62,904 nt of DNA from a virus: IMG/VR virus record IMGVR_UViG_3300046536_000196, positions 1 through 62,904 of that record. One strand, 5' to 3'. This document shows positions 1 to 7,715 of the stretch, piece after piece. The stretch's first letter is position 1. Every line of letters starts with the position of its first letter. Made by a program: the position numbers and the translations under genes. Under the pieces are notes generated by a model, which was not told the origin of the DNA, ran no database searches, and saw only the letters and a list, made by a program, of their open reading frames with translations.

Positions 1-713
1 TCGAAGCTCGCCAGATACTCTTGGCGGAACGTGCGCGGGTCCATCTTCCGGCGCGCAGCCTCAATTTCTTCCGCCGGGACGTTGCCGCCATCAACCGACG
101 TGTACAGCCAGCTTTTATGGTCAGGCTCCCGCCCGCCCTGCCCATCGAGATAGGAGTCGTAGCAGTGGTTGAAACCCTTCGGCGTCCCGATCCGGAGCGC
201 GTGACCGCCAATCCTTTGCTCGCCGTCGATCGTGAACTTGCACGTCGAGAGCATCGGGCGGAGCACTTCTTCCCACGCTTCGTAGGGGCAGTCCGCCCAC
301 TCATCGACCAGCGCGAAGAACAGTCCAGAGCCGCGCAGGTTGTCGTAGGCGTCCAGGCCCACGATGCGGATTACGTGGCCCGCCTTCGTAGTGATCGAGC
401 ACTCGGTCTCATTCGGCTTACTAGCCCTCCAGCTTGGCGGAATCGCCTGCTTGAGCCGGCGCCAGAACACACGCTTGGCCTGCTTGAACGTCGGCGCGCA
501 GTACCAAATCTCGTCCTCGACGCTTACGTTCCATTGGGCAGCGAGCCTCGCCGCGCGCCGGATCTCGGCCTTGCCGAGGAACGTCTTGCCGAAGCGCCGG
601 CCACACACCGCATCCCGAAAGCGCGCTTTCTTCTGCCAGCCCCACACGTAGATGTTCGCCTGCTTCGGCGTAAGCGCAACCGGACCTTCAGAGAATCGGG
701 CGCTCTGGGACAT
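1..713 (-). CDS. terL: Terminase large subunit, N-terminal part (continues at 62904)
   Basis: Motor of DNA packaging. The ATG at 713-711 opens a minus-strand frame that leaves the window at base 1 and continues in the copy ending at 62180. The joined protein is 436 aa. Visible here are a Walker A-like GRRFGKT (residues 38-44), the Walker B LVDE (135-138), and a TSVDGGNVPAEEI stretch leading to the nuclease domain. The start overlaps the end of the small subunit by 26 bp, the usual coupled terS-terL arrangement. The split is caused by where the circle was opened, not by mutation. The family call is firm; the exact subfamily was not determined. Confidence 0.95.
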   Translation of the reverse strand, partial: MSQSARFSEGPVALTPKQANIYVWGWQKKARFRDAVCGRRFGKTFLGKAEIRRAARLAAQWNVSVEDEIWYCAPTFKQAKRVFWRRLKQAIPPSWRASKPNETECSITTKAGHVIRIVGLDAYDNLRGSGLFFALVDEWADCPYEAWEEVLRPMLSTCKFTIDGEQRIGGHALRIGTPKGFNHCYDSYLDGQGGREPDHKSWLYTSVDGGNVPAEEIEAARRKMDPRTFRQEYLASF

Positions 714-1164
714 CTTCGTCTGGACTCAGTTTGTATTCCGGCGTGCTTGGCATGCCTGGAGCGTCAGCGCCTGGCGCTTTCGGCGCATCAAGGCGGCGAT
801 TCACATACATGTCGCCAACCTCTTTGGCTGCCTGCTCGATCACCGCCACAGCTAGGGCGATGTTGCGCATGTTCTCGGCCTGCTGCGCCATCCTAGCGAG
901 CGCACGTAGTCGATAGGCGCGGCTTGCGATCGGAATGGCCGCCGTATCCTCGCGGAATTTGGCGCGCGTGTCGTAGAAGATCGTCTTCCACTTGGCACTG
1001 AGCTGCCGGCCAACGTACTTTTCGGGGTCGTAGGTTGCGATCTGCTGGCGAGGCACATCGAGGCCAAATTCATCCTTTACCGCCAGGGAAACCTGCGTCG
1101 GCGTGTCAAAACAGGCCAGCGCTTGGACGATGAACTGCTTCACCTCGTCGTTGAGTGCTGCCAT
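688..1164 (-). CDS. terS: Terminase small subunit (DUF2280-like)
   Basis: 158 aa. It recognises the packaging site and loads the large subunit. The N-terminus (residues 1-45, EVKQFIVQALACFDTPTQV) reads as a helix-turn-helix of the DUF2280 phage family, followed by a helical oligomerisation region (about 75-115, rich in Arg/Ala) and a Pro-rich tail. It lies immediately upstream of terL with a 26-bp overlap. The gap of 29 bp to the metallopeptidase gene upstream suggests one transcript. A pac or cos site is often inside or next to this gene; none is obvious by eye. Confidence 0.85.
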   Translation of the reverse strand: MAALNDEVKQFIVQALACFDTPTQVSLAVKDEFGLDVPRQQIATYDPEKYVGRQLSAKWKTIFYDTRAKFREDTAAIPIASRAYRLRALARMAQQAENMRNIALAVAVIEQAAKEVGDMYVNRRLDAPKAPGADAPGMPSTPEYKLSPDEDVPERPIL

Positions 1165-1193
1165 AGTTGCCTTCCGGTAAAGGGCGGGTCAGC

Positions 1194-1829
1194 CTATGCA
1201 GCCTTGAGCAAACAGGTTCCGCAAGCCCTCGCGATGTTCAGTTTTGCCACTTCGGGCGCTCCCTTGGCAGCGTCAATCAAGCGCTGCACGTCCTTCGATG
1301 CGCCGTAGCGCCGCACCACGCCGACGAACTCTTCGACATCGTGGCCGCGCATTGTCAGCTTGGGTAGCCCATCCTTGGTGAACGTTGGCGCGCCGAATTC
1401 ATCCTTCGCGTGCCCTATGTGGTACATCTCATGTTCGACCAGGGCGCAGAACTCGGCGTCCGAGCATCGGCGGCTGTGATCGGCATCCAGCGTGATCACG
1501 AAGTCAGGAACCGCCCCGAACCAGTCGCGCATCTGCTGCTCTTGCCGCCCCTTCTGCCAGGGTCCAGCGCGGAAGGTCACTTCCTCGCACTGGCCGAGCA
1601 CTGTGCGCCCCTGCTTGGCGAATCCACCCGAGGCCCACAAGAATTCGAAGTTGGCATGCTCGAGGTGCGCATGGTCTTCGTTGCGAAGCTGCCCGCCTTC
1701 AGCGAGGAACATCGCGTGCGCCCATGCTCGAACATCCGGCGCCGGCATGAAGCTCAAGTACGGCGATTCGAACAGCTCATCTGGCGGCGCAGGGCGAAGC
1801 GGGCCATCGGTCACTCTCGCTTTTGCCAT
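1194..1829 (-). CDS. Putative phage zinc metallopeptidase
   Basis: 211 aa, minus strand, directly upstream of terS. It carries the gluzincin motif HEMYHIGH (residues 133-140), with an upstream acidic segment (FVITLDADHSR) and a downstream HDVEEF that could supply the third ligand. This matches the putative phage metallopeptidase family often found beside terminase genes in proteobacterial phages. Substrate unknown; candidates are capsid or scaffold processing and host proteins. No signal peptide is seen, so it is probably cytoplasmic. Confidence 0.75.
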   Translation of the reverse strand: MAKARVTDGPLRPAPPDELFESPYLSFMPAPDVRAWAHAMFLAEGGQLRNEDHAHLEHANFEFLWASGGFAKQGRTVLGQCEEVTFRAGPWQKGRQEQQMRDWFGAVPDFVITLDADHSRRCSDAEFCALVEHEMYHIGHAKDEFGAPTFTKDGLPKLTMRGHDVEEFVGVVRRYGASKDVQRLIDAAKGAPEVAKLNIARACGTCLLKAA

Positions 1830-2053
1830 ACAGCCCTTTGCTTATCCGAATATTCTTCGGCGGCATCTCGTCAAAGCGCGTGATTTCCCGCACCTGGTCT
1901 TGGCATCATCGTGAAACCGCCGAATAAACTGTCACCGCCCGCTCCAAGCGGGACCGCGATGTTCTGCGGAGGAGCCTCTTGGCCTTGATTCGTCGATGAC
2001 TGCGCCCGCTACATACTGCGCCGCCGCTGGAGCGCGCTGGCGGTCTGCGCGTG

Positions 2054-2281
2054 TTAGCTGCCGACGGGACGAAGCGGGTTTGCTTCCAATTCGTCCGCGA
2101 GGGCCGCCATCTCCGCTTCCGTGAGGTAGCGCTTCACCGTGACTGTGATCGCCTGCCCGGGGCCGGATGCAGACAACGAGAAGGCCGTCACCATCTCGTC
2201 CTTGATCCCCATTGCCAGCATGAGGCGCTTGATGTCGGGGCTGTGCGATGTTGCGATCTTGGTTGTTTTATGGAAGCTCAT
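2054..2281 (-). CDS. Hypothetical small protein
   Basis: 75 aa, ATG at 2281. No family recognised. The C-terminal half (YLTEAEMAALADELEANP) looks like a short acidic helix, as in small phage head/tail accessory proteins. It starts 2 bp after the stop of the 2283-3275 gene, so it is translationally coupled. Between it and the metallopeptidase gene lie 224 bases (1830-2053) with no convincing gene. Confidence 0.6.
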   Translation of the reverse strand: MSFHKTTKIATSHSPDIKRLMLAMGIKDEMVTAFSLSASGPGQAITVTVKRYLTEAEMAALADELEANPLRPVGS

Positions 2282-2282
2282 G

Positions 2283-3275
2283 TCAATGATCCTGCCTACT
2301 GAAATACACCGTCCGGTGAATGACCTCTGTACTCGCCAGCGTCATCACCAACTCGCACGAGTTCGTCGCGCCATCAGTCAGGTCCAGCCCGCCAATCAGC
2401 AGGATCGCCTTGCCGCCCTGGATCGCTGGCACAGACAGCGCAGTCACGCCGGTCGCGTTTGGCGTTTGCACCGATGCGATCGTGGTGTTGCCGCTCAGTG
2501 CCAGATCGGCGCTGACGTCCAGCGCGAAGAACCTGCGGTCATCCGGGTCCTTGCCGAACACGTGCGACCTGTCATCCAGTGCGGTGAGCAGGACCGTGCC
2601 GTCGATGATCTCGCCATTCGCGCACGTCACGCGGAAGGTGAACTGACCGCCAGCCGGGTCGAGCGCGCCGATCTTCGCTACCATCAGCGAGCCCTGAAGC
2701 GCCGGGCCTTCCAGTATCGAGAGGTTTGTGCTTGCGTTGACGATCTCAACAGAAGTCGCCGTGGTCGCACCATCAGCCAGCGGCTTCGTAAAGTCTCCGA
2801 CGATGTAGACCTGGTCGTTGATGCCCTTCGTGAGCTTGACCGGGCCGGTGTCGGTGAATACGGCGACACGCGGGTGGCCGACAAAGTAAGCGGTGCGCGA
2901 TGCGGGAACGGCGATGTTGCTCGTACCGGTCTGCGCGTTGCCCGGCGTGACCGTTGCCGCCCCGGTGCCGCTCGTGTTGGCTTGCGTGCTGCTTGCGGCA
3001 GTCTCGTTGACCGTGACCGGAACGTAAGTCGCCGGCGTGACGGTCGCGGCGGCGGTCGAACTGGTGTTGGCCTGGGTGCTGTTGGCGGCCGTCTCGTTCA
3101 CGGCTTTCGGGCCGCCGGCGCCCGGCGTGACAGTCGCGGCGCCGGTGCTGCTCGCGTTGGCCTGAATAGTCGTGGTTCCGGCCATGGCCTCGACGACGCC
3201 GGCCGGCATTGTTGGTGCCGCCAGCACGATAGCCGCGCCAATGGCGGCGGCCCCGATTGGACGTAGGCCGAGCAT
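2283..3275 (-). CDS. Putative virion/tail-fibre protein with threonine-rich repeats
   Basis: 330 aa. The N-terminus is hydrophobic and Ala-rich (residues 5-35). Residues about 33-115 hold three imperfect copies of a Thr/Ser/Ala repeat of the form VNETAASSTQANTSGTG-AATVTP. The remaining 210 residues are beta-rich with no recognised domain (HVFGKDPDDRRFFALDVSADL). The same repeat occurs once in the next protein upstream, the tailspike, so both may be virion proteins sharing a linker module. The start overlaps the tailspike stop. Alternatives are a decoration protein or a second fibre. Confidence 0.65.
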   Translation of the reverse strand: MLGLRPIGAAAIGAAIVLAAPTMPAGVVEAMAGTTTIQANASSTGAATVTPGAGGPKAVNETAANSTQANTSSTAAATVTPATYVPVTVNETAASSTQANTSGTGAATVTPGNAQTGTSNIAVPASRTAYFVGHPRVAVFTDTGPVKLTKGINDQVYIVGDFTKPLADGATTATSVEIVNASTNLSILEGPALQGSLMVAKIGALDPAGGQFTFRVTCANGEIIDGTVLLTALDDRSHVFGKDPDDRRFFALDVSADLALSGNTTIASVQTPNATGVTALSVPAIQGGKAILLIGGLDLTDGATNSCELVMTLASTEVIHRTVYFSRQDH

Positions 3276-5404
3276 CAGTTCGCCCCGTCACCGAGGAAAA
3301 TCTTGTAATGCGCGCCGCCGGTGTCGTTCGTGACGAACGAGCCGGGGGTGGACGATCCCTGCACTACAATGCGCGCGTGGCTGATACCGATTTTCCGGCT
3401 GCCGCTCTGGTAGTTGAAGTCGGATTGATGCGAGAAGTTCGTGCCCGTATTGTGCTCGGTGTCGTACAGCGTGACCTGCAGCGCGTGGTCACCCTGCATC
3501 ACGAACGAGTTTTGCGTCCATTCGGCCAGGTAGTGGTGGATGCTCGACGCGTGGTTCGCGCCCTTCAGCACCACGCCGTTGACGTTGCCGACACTCTGGA
3601 GCTTCCGAATGTCGGTGTGCTCGTTCATAACCACGGCGGTGTTGTAGCCGCTCACCAGGACGAAACCGATCTGCAGCAGCGCGTGGTTGTCGATCGGCGG
3701 CGTAATGATGCCGCAGCTGCCGGTCGTCGGCATGACCATGTCCTGCAGCCCGCGCGACACGTCGATGCGCACCTGGTCGATCAACGGCAACTGAGAGGCG
3801 AACTGGAAATTAAACGCGCTCATCGAATTGGCCGCGCCGCTCTGGTTCGCGCGCGTGCGGACGCACAGATTCGTGAAACTGGCGTTCAGGTAGCTCCACA
3901 GGCCGTAAGCCGCATCACCGGGGTTGCCTTGCTCGAAACCGAACACGGCCGGATTGTTGTTAGCGCCCTGGATGGTCGACTCGAAAATCACGCCGTTCAT
4001 CGTCGGCGGAACGTTCCACAGCCCCTGCTGCTCGGCGTTGGGCATGCCGCGGCCGATGAACCGAACGGACCGCCCCGGGTTGGACGCGCCGGTCTGCGGG
4101 AAATAGATTTGGCAGTTGCCCGAGCCGACCAGCGGCCCGCTGATCTGATAGCGGCCGACGTCGCAAACAATGTCGCTGATGCCGGAATTGATCGCTTCGA
4201 GGATGGCTGTCTGGACGGCGGTAGTGGAATCCTTGGCGAAGGTCTTGTCGGCGCCGAACTTGCGCAGGTCGAGTTGACTTTCCACGACGAACACGTTAAA
4301 GAGCGACGCCGGGATATCGACGTAAATCGTCACCGGCCCCGAGAACGTAACCGGATCGCCATTGTTCGAGCTGTTGAGCACCACGTCGCGCGTGAGCGTG
4401 TTGGCGTTCGTGTAGGTGGCGGTGCCGCCCTCGACGTTGCCGTGCGTGTCCTTGGCGACGTAGGGAATCAGCGATTCGCCCACGGTGTAGCCGGACTGCG
4501 AGAAATTCGCATAGCCGACGTTGGTCGAGTTCGACAGGATGAAAGACGCCGTGCCTACTGCAGCAGCCGAGTCCATCACGTTGTCGCGGAAATTGTAGAT
4601 CGAGCGCCCGGCCTTTTTCATGCCGAACGCGATGGTCGGGGCGGGCGCGTTGCCGGCCGGCGTGACCGTTGCCGCCCCGGTGCCGCTCGTGTTGGCTTGC
4701 GTGTTGCTTGCGGCGGTCTCGTTCACGGTTGCGCCGCCGCCGGTGCCTGCCGGGCCCGAGTAGGTCGAATCGTACTTGAACGCCACGCCGGTGAACGCCA
4801 CTGTTGCGGCGGTCGTCCACGATGCAACCGGCGTGGCGTTTGAAATCGTCGCCTTGGTGGTCTGCACCACGTAGTTGAGCGCCGAGCCGTAATGGTCGCT
4901 CGAGCCCATATTGACGAAATCAACCGCCGATAAACCGCCCTGCACCTGGAAATTCGATACGGTCGGATTGAACGCCATGCCTGACAGGACCAGGCTGTTG
5001 TCGTTCGACGGCGTGAGCGAAGCTGCGCCAATGCCGATCTGCGTAGCGTTGCCGCCCGCGCCGTACGTAACGGTCGGGGTGTCGAGCGGATCCGACGCGG
5101 TCAGCACGCCGACGAACGCGCCGACGTCAAACGACGGGAATGCGCCGGTGCCGGAAACGGTGAACGTGTGGCCGGTGCCGACGATTGGGTTCCACGCGTA
5201 GAAAAGCTGATTGACGACCGGGTTACTCGCCTGCGCGGTCAGCGGGCGCCAGGTGTTACCCTTGCTGTCCGCGACGGTGACCGCCACGCCCTGCTGATAG
5301 GCGACGTTCAAGACCAGCAACGATGCGCCGGTCGTGTCGATGCCGGCCGAGGTCGCGCCATCCTTGCCCGAGCCGAATGTGTGCCGCAGCAGCGAAATTG
5401 TCAT
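3275..5404 (-). CDS. Tailspike/tail fibre with pectate-lyase-like beta-helix
   Basis: 709 aa. Residues 1-215 form a beta-rich head (TISLLRHTFGSGKDGATSAG). A Thr-rich linker with the VNETAASNTQANTSGTG repeat follows at about 225-250. Residues about 370-700 start with LDLRKFGADKTFAKDSTTAVQ and continue as a right-handed beta-helix typical of pectate-lyase-fold tailspikes. Such proteins bind, and often degrade, surface polysaccharide, so this is probably the host-range determinant. Catalytic residues cannot be assigned by eye. It lies at the start of the late operon, far from the tail module, an unusual place for a spike. Confidence 0.75.
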   Translation of the reverse strand: MTISLLRHTFGSGKDGATSAGIDTTGASLLVLNVAYQQGVAVTVADSKGNTWRPLTAQASNPVVNQLFYAWNPIVGTGHTFTVSGTGAFPSFDVGAFVGVLTASDPLDTPTVTYGAGGNATQIGIGAASLTPSNDNSLVLSGMAFNPTVSNFQVQGGLSAVDFVNMGSSDHYGSALNYVVQTTKATISNATPVASWTTAATVAFTGVAFKYDSTYSGPAGTGGGATVNETAASNTQANTSGTGAATVTPAGNAPAPTIAFGMKKAGRSIYNFRDNVMDSAAAVGTASFILSNSTNVGYANFSQSGYTVGESLIPYVAKDTHGNVEGGTATYTNANTLTRDVVLNSSNNGDPVTFSGPVTIYVDIPASLFNVFVVESQLDLRKFGADKTFAKDSTTAVQTAILEAINSGISDIVCDVGRYQISGPLVGSGNCQIYFPQTGASNPGRSVRFIGRGMPNAEQQGLWNVPPTMNGVIFESTIQGANNNPAVFGFEQGNPGDAAYGLWSYLNASFTNLCVRTRANQSGAANSMSAFNFQFASQLPLIDQVRIDVSRGLQDMVMPTTGSCGIITPPIDNHALLQIGFVLVSGYNTAVVMNEHTDIRKLQSVGNVNGVVLKGANHASSIHHYLAEWTQNSFVMQGDHALQVTLYDTEHNTGTNFSHQSDFNYQSGSRKIGISHARIVVQGSSTPGSFVTNDTGGAHYKIFLGDGAN

Positions 5405-5440
5405 TGTTCTTTCCCGACTGGTAGTCGACCGCCTGCGGCG

Positions 5441-5839
5441 TTAGGTCGGCTGATTGCTGGTGTAGACGAGCGCCGGAAAAGTGATCGTGTCGCCCACTGC
5501 GTTTGCAGATTCGCCGGTTTCGTCCAGCATGCACAGCACGCGCGCGGAGCCGTCCGTGAGCGCGAACTCGTGGTCCTGACCATTACCTGCAGCCAGCGCG
5601 GCGCCGGTTGCGGTCGCGGTCTTGCCGGCGGCCAGAGTGATCGTGCGCGAACCGTTTGCGCCGTTACCGATCGTGAAGTCGGCCGAGGTCAAGGTCACGC
5701 TTGCGACAGCGTTGCCGGTCACGGTGGCATAGCTGTCGCCCGACGTGTAGTTCTTCACCAGCAGCAGGCGGACGGCGTTGTTCTTGATGGCCAGCAGGCC
5801 GCCGTCGAGAACGTCGGGGTGTGCGTATTTGGTACCCAT
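5441..5839 (-). CDS. Hypothetical virion-type protein
   Basis: 132 aa from the ATG at 5839 (MGTKYAHPD), preceded by an AAAGG-type ribosome site; an in-frame start at 5863 is possible. Beta-rich with a repetitive Thr/Ala/Gly centre (TITLAAGKTATATGAALAAG) and no recognised domain. Its position just upstream of the tailspike and its composition suggest a structural protein, perhaps a capsid decoration or fibre-attachment protein. Confidence 0.6.
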   Translation of the reverse strand: MGTKYAHPDVLDGGLLAIKNNAVRLLLVKNYTSGDSYATVTGNAVASVTLTSADFTIGNGANGSRTITLAAGKTATATGAALAAGNGQDHEFALTDGSARVLCMLDETGESANAVGDTITFPALVYTSNQPT

Positions 5840-5849
5840 GTCGTGCCTT

Positions 5850-6017
5850 TCAATGTTCAGCAAGCCGCCTGGCGATAAACGCCAGCAGCTCGTCGTCGCT
5901 CAGTGCGACTATTTGGTCAGGGAAGATCGCCACACGCCCATCTACGGTGACGATGTCAGCGCCGCTTTCCACCTCGGCGCGCACGTTGGCGATCAAGGTG
6001 GCATCGGCGGGGCTCAT
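5850..6017 (-). CDS. Hypothetical small protein (55 aa)
   Basis: ATG at 6017, TGA at 5852-5850. It encodes 55 residues starting MSPADATLIANVRAEV and ending AFIARRLAEH. Acidic, with a predicted C-terminal helix (DDELLAFIARRL). It lies 3 bp after the next gene upstream and overlaps the 5' flank of the following gene, as in compact phage operons. No family recognised. Confidence 0.55.
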   Translation of the reverse strand: MSPADATLIANVRAEVESGADIVTVDGRVAIFPDQIVALSDDELLAFIARRLAEH

Positions 6018-6019
6018 GG

Positions 6020-6163
6020 CTACTCAGCGCGCCAGTTGCGGTGCATGCGCCGGATGCTGCGGCGGCGGTCGATGATCGACAGGGCGATGGCGAGCAGGCC
6101 TGGTGCGGCGAGGCAGACCACCACGTATGCGGCCAGCGGCGGGAGGTGCTCGCACCGATTCAT
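6020..6163 (-). CDS. Small single-span membrane protein (47 aa)
   Basis: ATG at 6163, TAG at 6022-6020. Residues 9-30 (PLAAYVVVCLAAPGLLAIAL) form one membrane span, followed by a very basic tail (IDRRRSIRRMHRNWR), giving an N-out/C-in topology. The start overlaps the stop of the 99-aa gene upstream. Function unknown. Confidence 0.5.
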   Translation of the reverse strand: MNRCEHLPPLAAYVVVCLAAPGLLAIALSIIDRRRSIRRMHRNWRAE

Positions 6164-6459
6164 CGCGTCGTCCAGATGTCGAAGATGTCGCCGCGCGGGC
6201 GGTAGTCCGGCGCTTTGCTGCGGAAGATGCTGCGCAGGATGCCGGGCGAGTGGTCCGGGACGCTGCTTGCCAGCTCCACGAACGAAGTGCCGGCGATGCC
6301 ATAGCCTTTGGCGCGGAGGATCGCTTGCGCCCGCTCGCTCTCAGCCAGGCGCTCAGCGTACTGGTTCAGCCGGTGCAAGTCGGCGACCTTCGTCTCGCGC
6401 CACTTCTCACCGAAAGCCGCGCGCATCAACTCGATGCGGTAGATGTCGGCGGTGCTCAT
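6160..6459 (-). CDS. Hypothetical protein (99 aa)
   Basis: Starts at ATG 6459 (MSTADIYRIELMRAAF); an upstream in-frame extension runs through the tRNA terminator and is not coding. Helical N-terminal two thirds, with a C-terminal basic/aromatic end (YRPRGDIFDIWTTR). It overlaps the neighbouring small genes by 4 bp on both sides, so it belongs to the same operon. No family recognised. Confidence 0.55.
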   Translation of the reverse strand: MSTADIYRIELMRAAFGEKWRETKVADLHRLNQYAERLAESERAQAILRAKGYGIAGTSFVELASSVPDHSPGILRSIFRSKAPDYRPRGDIFDIWTTR

Positions 6460-6551
6460 GCTGCGGCCTGATGCGCGATGCGATTCTGTTCGAGCTGGAT
6501 GAGCATGAGCACCCAGCGGCGCTCGGCTTCGTGGGTCAGCTGCATGTGCAT
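6456..6551 (-). CDS. Hypothetical small protein (31 aa)
   Basis: ATG at 6551 or 6545 (MHMQLTHEAERRW), preceded by GAGGTG at a good distance, and ending in a 4-bp overlap with the next gene. It is the first small frame after the tRNA terminator. It would form one amphipathic helix. Kept because of the ribosome site and the coupled stop/start; function unknown. Confidence 0.4.
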   Translation of the reverse strand: MHMQLTHEAERRWVLMLIQLEQNRIAHQAAA

Positions 6552-6564
6552 CGCGCACCTCAAA

Positions 6565-6599
6565 TAAAAAACCGCCCGGCGCATTGCTGTGGAGGGCGG
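6565..6599 (-). terminator. Intrinsic terminator after tRNA-Tyr
   Basis: On the minus strand, CCGCCC (6599-6594) and GGGCGG (6577-6572) form a stem with a 16-nt loop, followed by TTTTTTTATTT. It sits between the tRNA-Tyr and the first small late-region gene, so read-through or antitermination is needed for downstream expression from upstream promoters. Confidence 0.75.
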
Positions 6600-6636
6600 C
6601 GAAGACCAAGAGAGACGGCTTGGTGGAGACTGGTTG

Positions 6637-6725
6637 TGGGTGAGGAAGGAATTGAACCTCCACCGCTTCGTGAGCACTACGGATTTACAGTCCGCGCCGA
6701 CCTAACCAATATTCGGCTCTCACCC
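6637..6725 (-). tRNA. tRNA-Tyr (GUA)
   Basis: On the minus strand the acceptor arms GGGTGAG (6725-6719) and CTCACCC (6644-6638) pair. The anticodon arm reads GGACT-GTA-AATCC, giving anticodon GTA (Tyr). A long variable arm (TAGTGCTCACGAAGCGG region) fits a class II tRNA, and the T-arm GGAGGTTCAATTCC is canonical. CCA is not encoded (discriminator A, then CAA). It probably supplements host Tyr decoding; it is followed by a strong terminator. Confidence 0.9.
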
Positions 6726-6861
6726 ATGAACTACAGCCCGATGCTTTCGCAGAGCGGGAACTCGCTGTGGTGGCCGGTGCTGGCGTTCCGGCATGTCGGT
6801 TGGCTGCTTATCCCGAAGTTACGCAGCGCCGTGCGCATCAGCTAATGCGCGATCACCACAT

Positions 6862-6944
6862 CACAGGGGGCTGGATTTGAACCAGCGCGTTCGAGCATCA
6901 GGGCACGACCCGTCGCTCTCTCTGCCAGGCTGAGTTACCCCTGT
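6862..6944 (-). tRNA. tRNA-like element, isotype unclear
   Basis: On the minus strand ACAGGGG (6944-6938) pairs with CCCCTGT (6869-6863). The T-arm GCTGG-TTCAAAT-CCAGC is perfect and the D-arm region TAACTCAGCCTGGCAGAGAG is canonical. The anticodon arm does not fold cleanly as 5 bp with a 7-nt loop; the best fit is GGG-TCGTG-CCC inside GAGC...GCTC. The acceptor pairing continues another 7 bp into the flanks (CCACATC/GATGTGG), making a 14-bp helix. Either a degenerate tRNA or a tRNA-mimic. Confidence 0.5.
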
Positions 6945-6945
6945 G

Positions 6946-7221
6946 ATGTGGTCTCTCTATCGCGAGAGTGGCGGCTGCTTACAGCGTGCAGCGTCGAAAG
7001 CGCGCAGGGCATGCGCTCGACTGTTCTGGCCGATGCCAGTTCGTATTCGCGTATTCGTGTGGCGCCGTCTTCTGAGGCTATCCGGGCAGGCACTCCGGAA
7101 CTCATCGGGCAACTGTGATCCTGTGCGCGTCGCGCTTCTATGAGATGACCACGTTAGGTCGAGTTACGCGCCGCCGATGCCTTCTTTCATGACGCCTCCG
7201 TAGGTTCGTTGGTCGGAAATG
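6946..7221. other. Intergenic stretch without a clear gene
   Basis: About 275 bases between the tRNA-like element and a terminator. Short frames on both strands lack ribosome sites, and the longest ones run into the tRNA. This is the natural place for a late promoter or qut-like antitermination site acting on the minus strand, but no convincing -35/-10 pair was found by eye. Confidence 0.4.
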
Positions 7222-7251
7222 AAAAAGCCCGCTCAGTCGCGGGCTTTACTT
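7222..7251 (-). terminator. Intrinsic terminator, bidirectional, after the antiterminator candidate
   Basis: AGCCCGC (7226-7232) and GCGGGCT (7239-7245) form a 7-bp stem with a 6-nt loop. The minus-strand transcript ends GGGCTTTTTCATTT, and the plus strand also has TTTACTTTTC. It lies right after the stop of the 7287-7715 gene and closes the leftward early operon before the tRNAs and late genes. Confidence 0.8.
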
Positions 7252-7286
7252 TTCTCTAGGCGTGCAAATACACGCATGCCGTCAGT

Positions 7287-7715
7287 TTACGCAAAATACA
7301 GCCGAGTTGCAACATTTCCACGCAGTTTTTTTTCGAGCTCGTCTCGCGCTTCCGCCAGCACGGTCTCGTAATCGGCATTCGTGAACCTCCACACCGTCGC
7401 GATACGCTGGCTTTTGCAGATCGCCCAGCGATGCTGCGTGCTCAGGCTGTCGACCATCGCGTTGACCGCTTCCCCCATCCTCAGGTCCGCAATGTATTGC
7501 GCCTCACCGACCGTTGCATCCGAAGGCGCATCGCCAATGAGCTTCATGCCGCAGGAGCTCAGCTTAAGGTCCGGGACGCGCATGAAATCGACCCAGCACG
7601 CCATCAGCAGCGCGTACGGATCAGGCTTGTCGAAAGCCGGGCGCGCGACCTCTTCGCGACGAACTCGGCGCAGACCAGGCGAAGCAAAAATGCGGGGCGA
7701 TGCGATGGCGTTCAT
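7287..7715 (-). CDS. Late antiterminator/late regulator candidate (Q-like, DUF1133-type)
   Basis: 142 aa, last gene of the leftward early operon. The C-terminal half (AVNAMVDSLSTQHRWAICKSQ, then ATVWRFTNADYETVLAEARDELEKKL) resembles DUF1133/antitermination-like proteins that precede the late genes in lambdoid phages of proteobacteria. Position supports this: it is followed by a terminator, tRNAs and the whole late operon, which contains many intrinsic terminators. If correct it modifies RNA polymerase to read through them. The family call rests on pattern memory; a HMM search would settle it. Confidence 0.55.
   Translation of the reverse strand: MNAIASPRIFASPGLRRVRREEVARPAFDKPDPYALLMACWVDFMRVPDLKLSSCGMKLIGDAPSDATVGEAQYIADLRMGEAVNAMVDSLSTQHRWAICKSQRIATVWRFTNADYETVLAEARDELEKKLRGNVATRLYFA

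Noticed and set aside
1-127. True short terminal repeats of a linear virion genome
   Set aside because: The repeat is inside terL, and the reading frame continues through it; assembly overlap of a circle explains it.
1830-2053. Possible extra small gene before the metallopeptidase
   Set aside because: A minus-strand frame from 2008 to 1871 is open and protein-like (QGQEAPPQNIAVPLGAGG), but it has no start except near its end; joining it to another frame would need a frameshift that I cannot support.
3257-4843. 528-codon plus-strand frame
   Set aside because: Antisense to the tailspike gene; crosses its repeat region.
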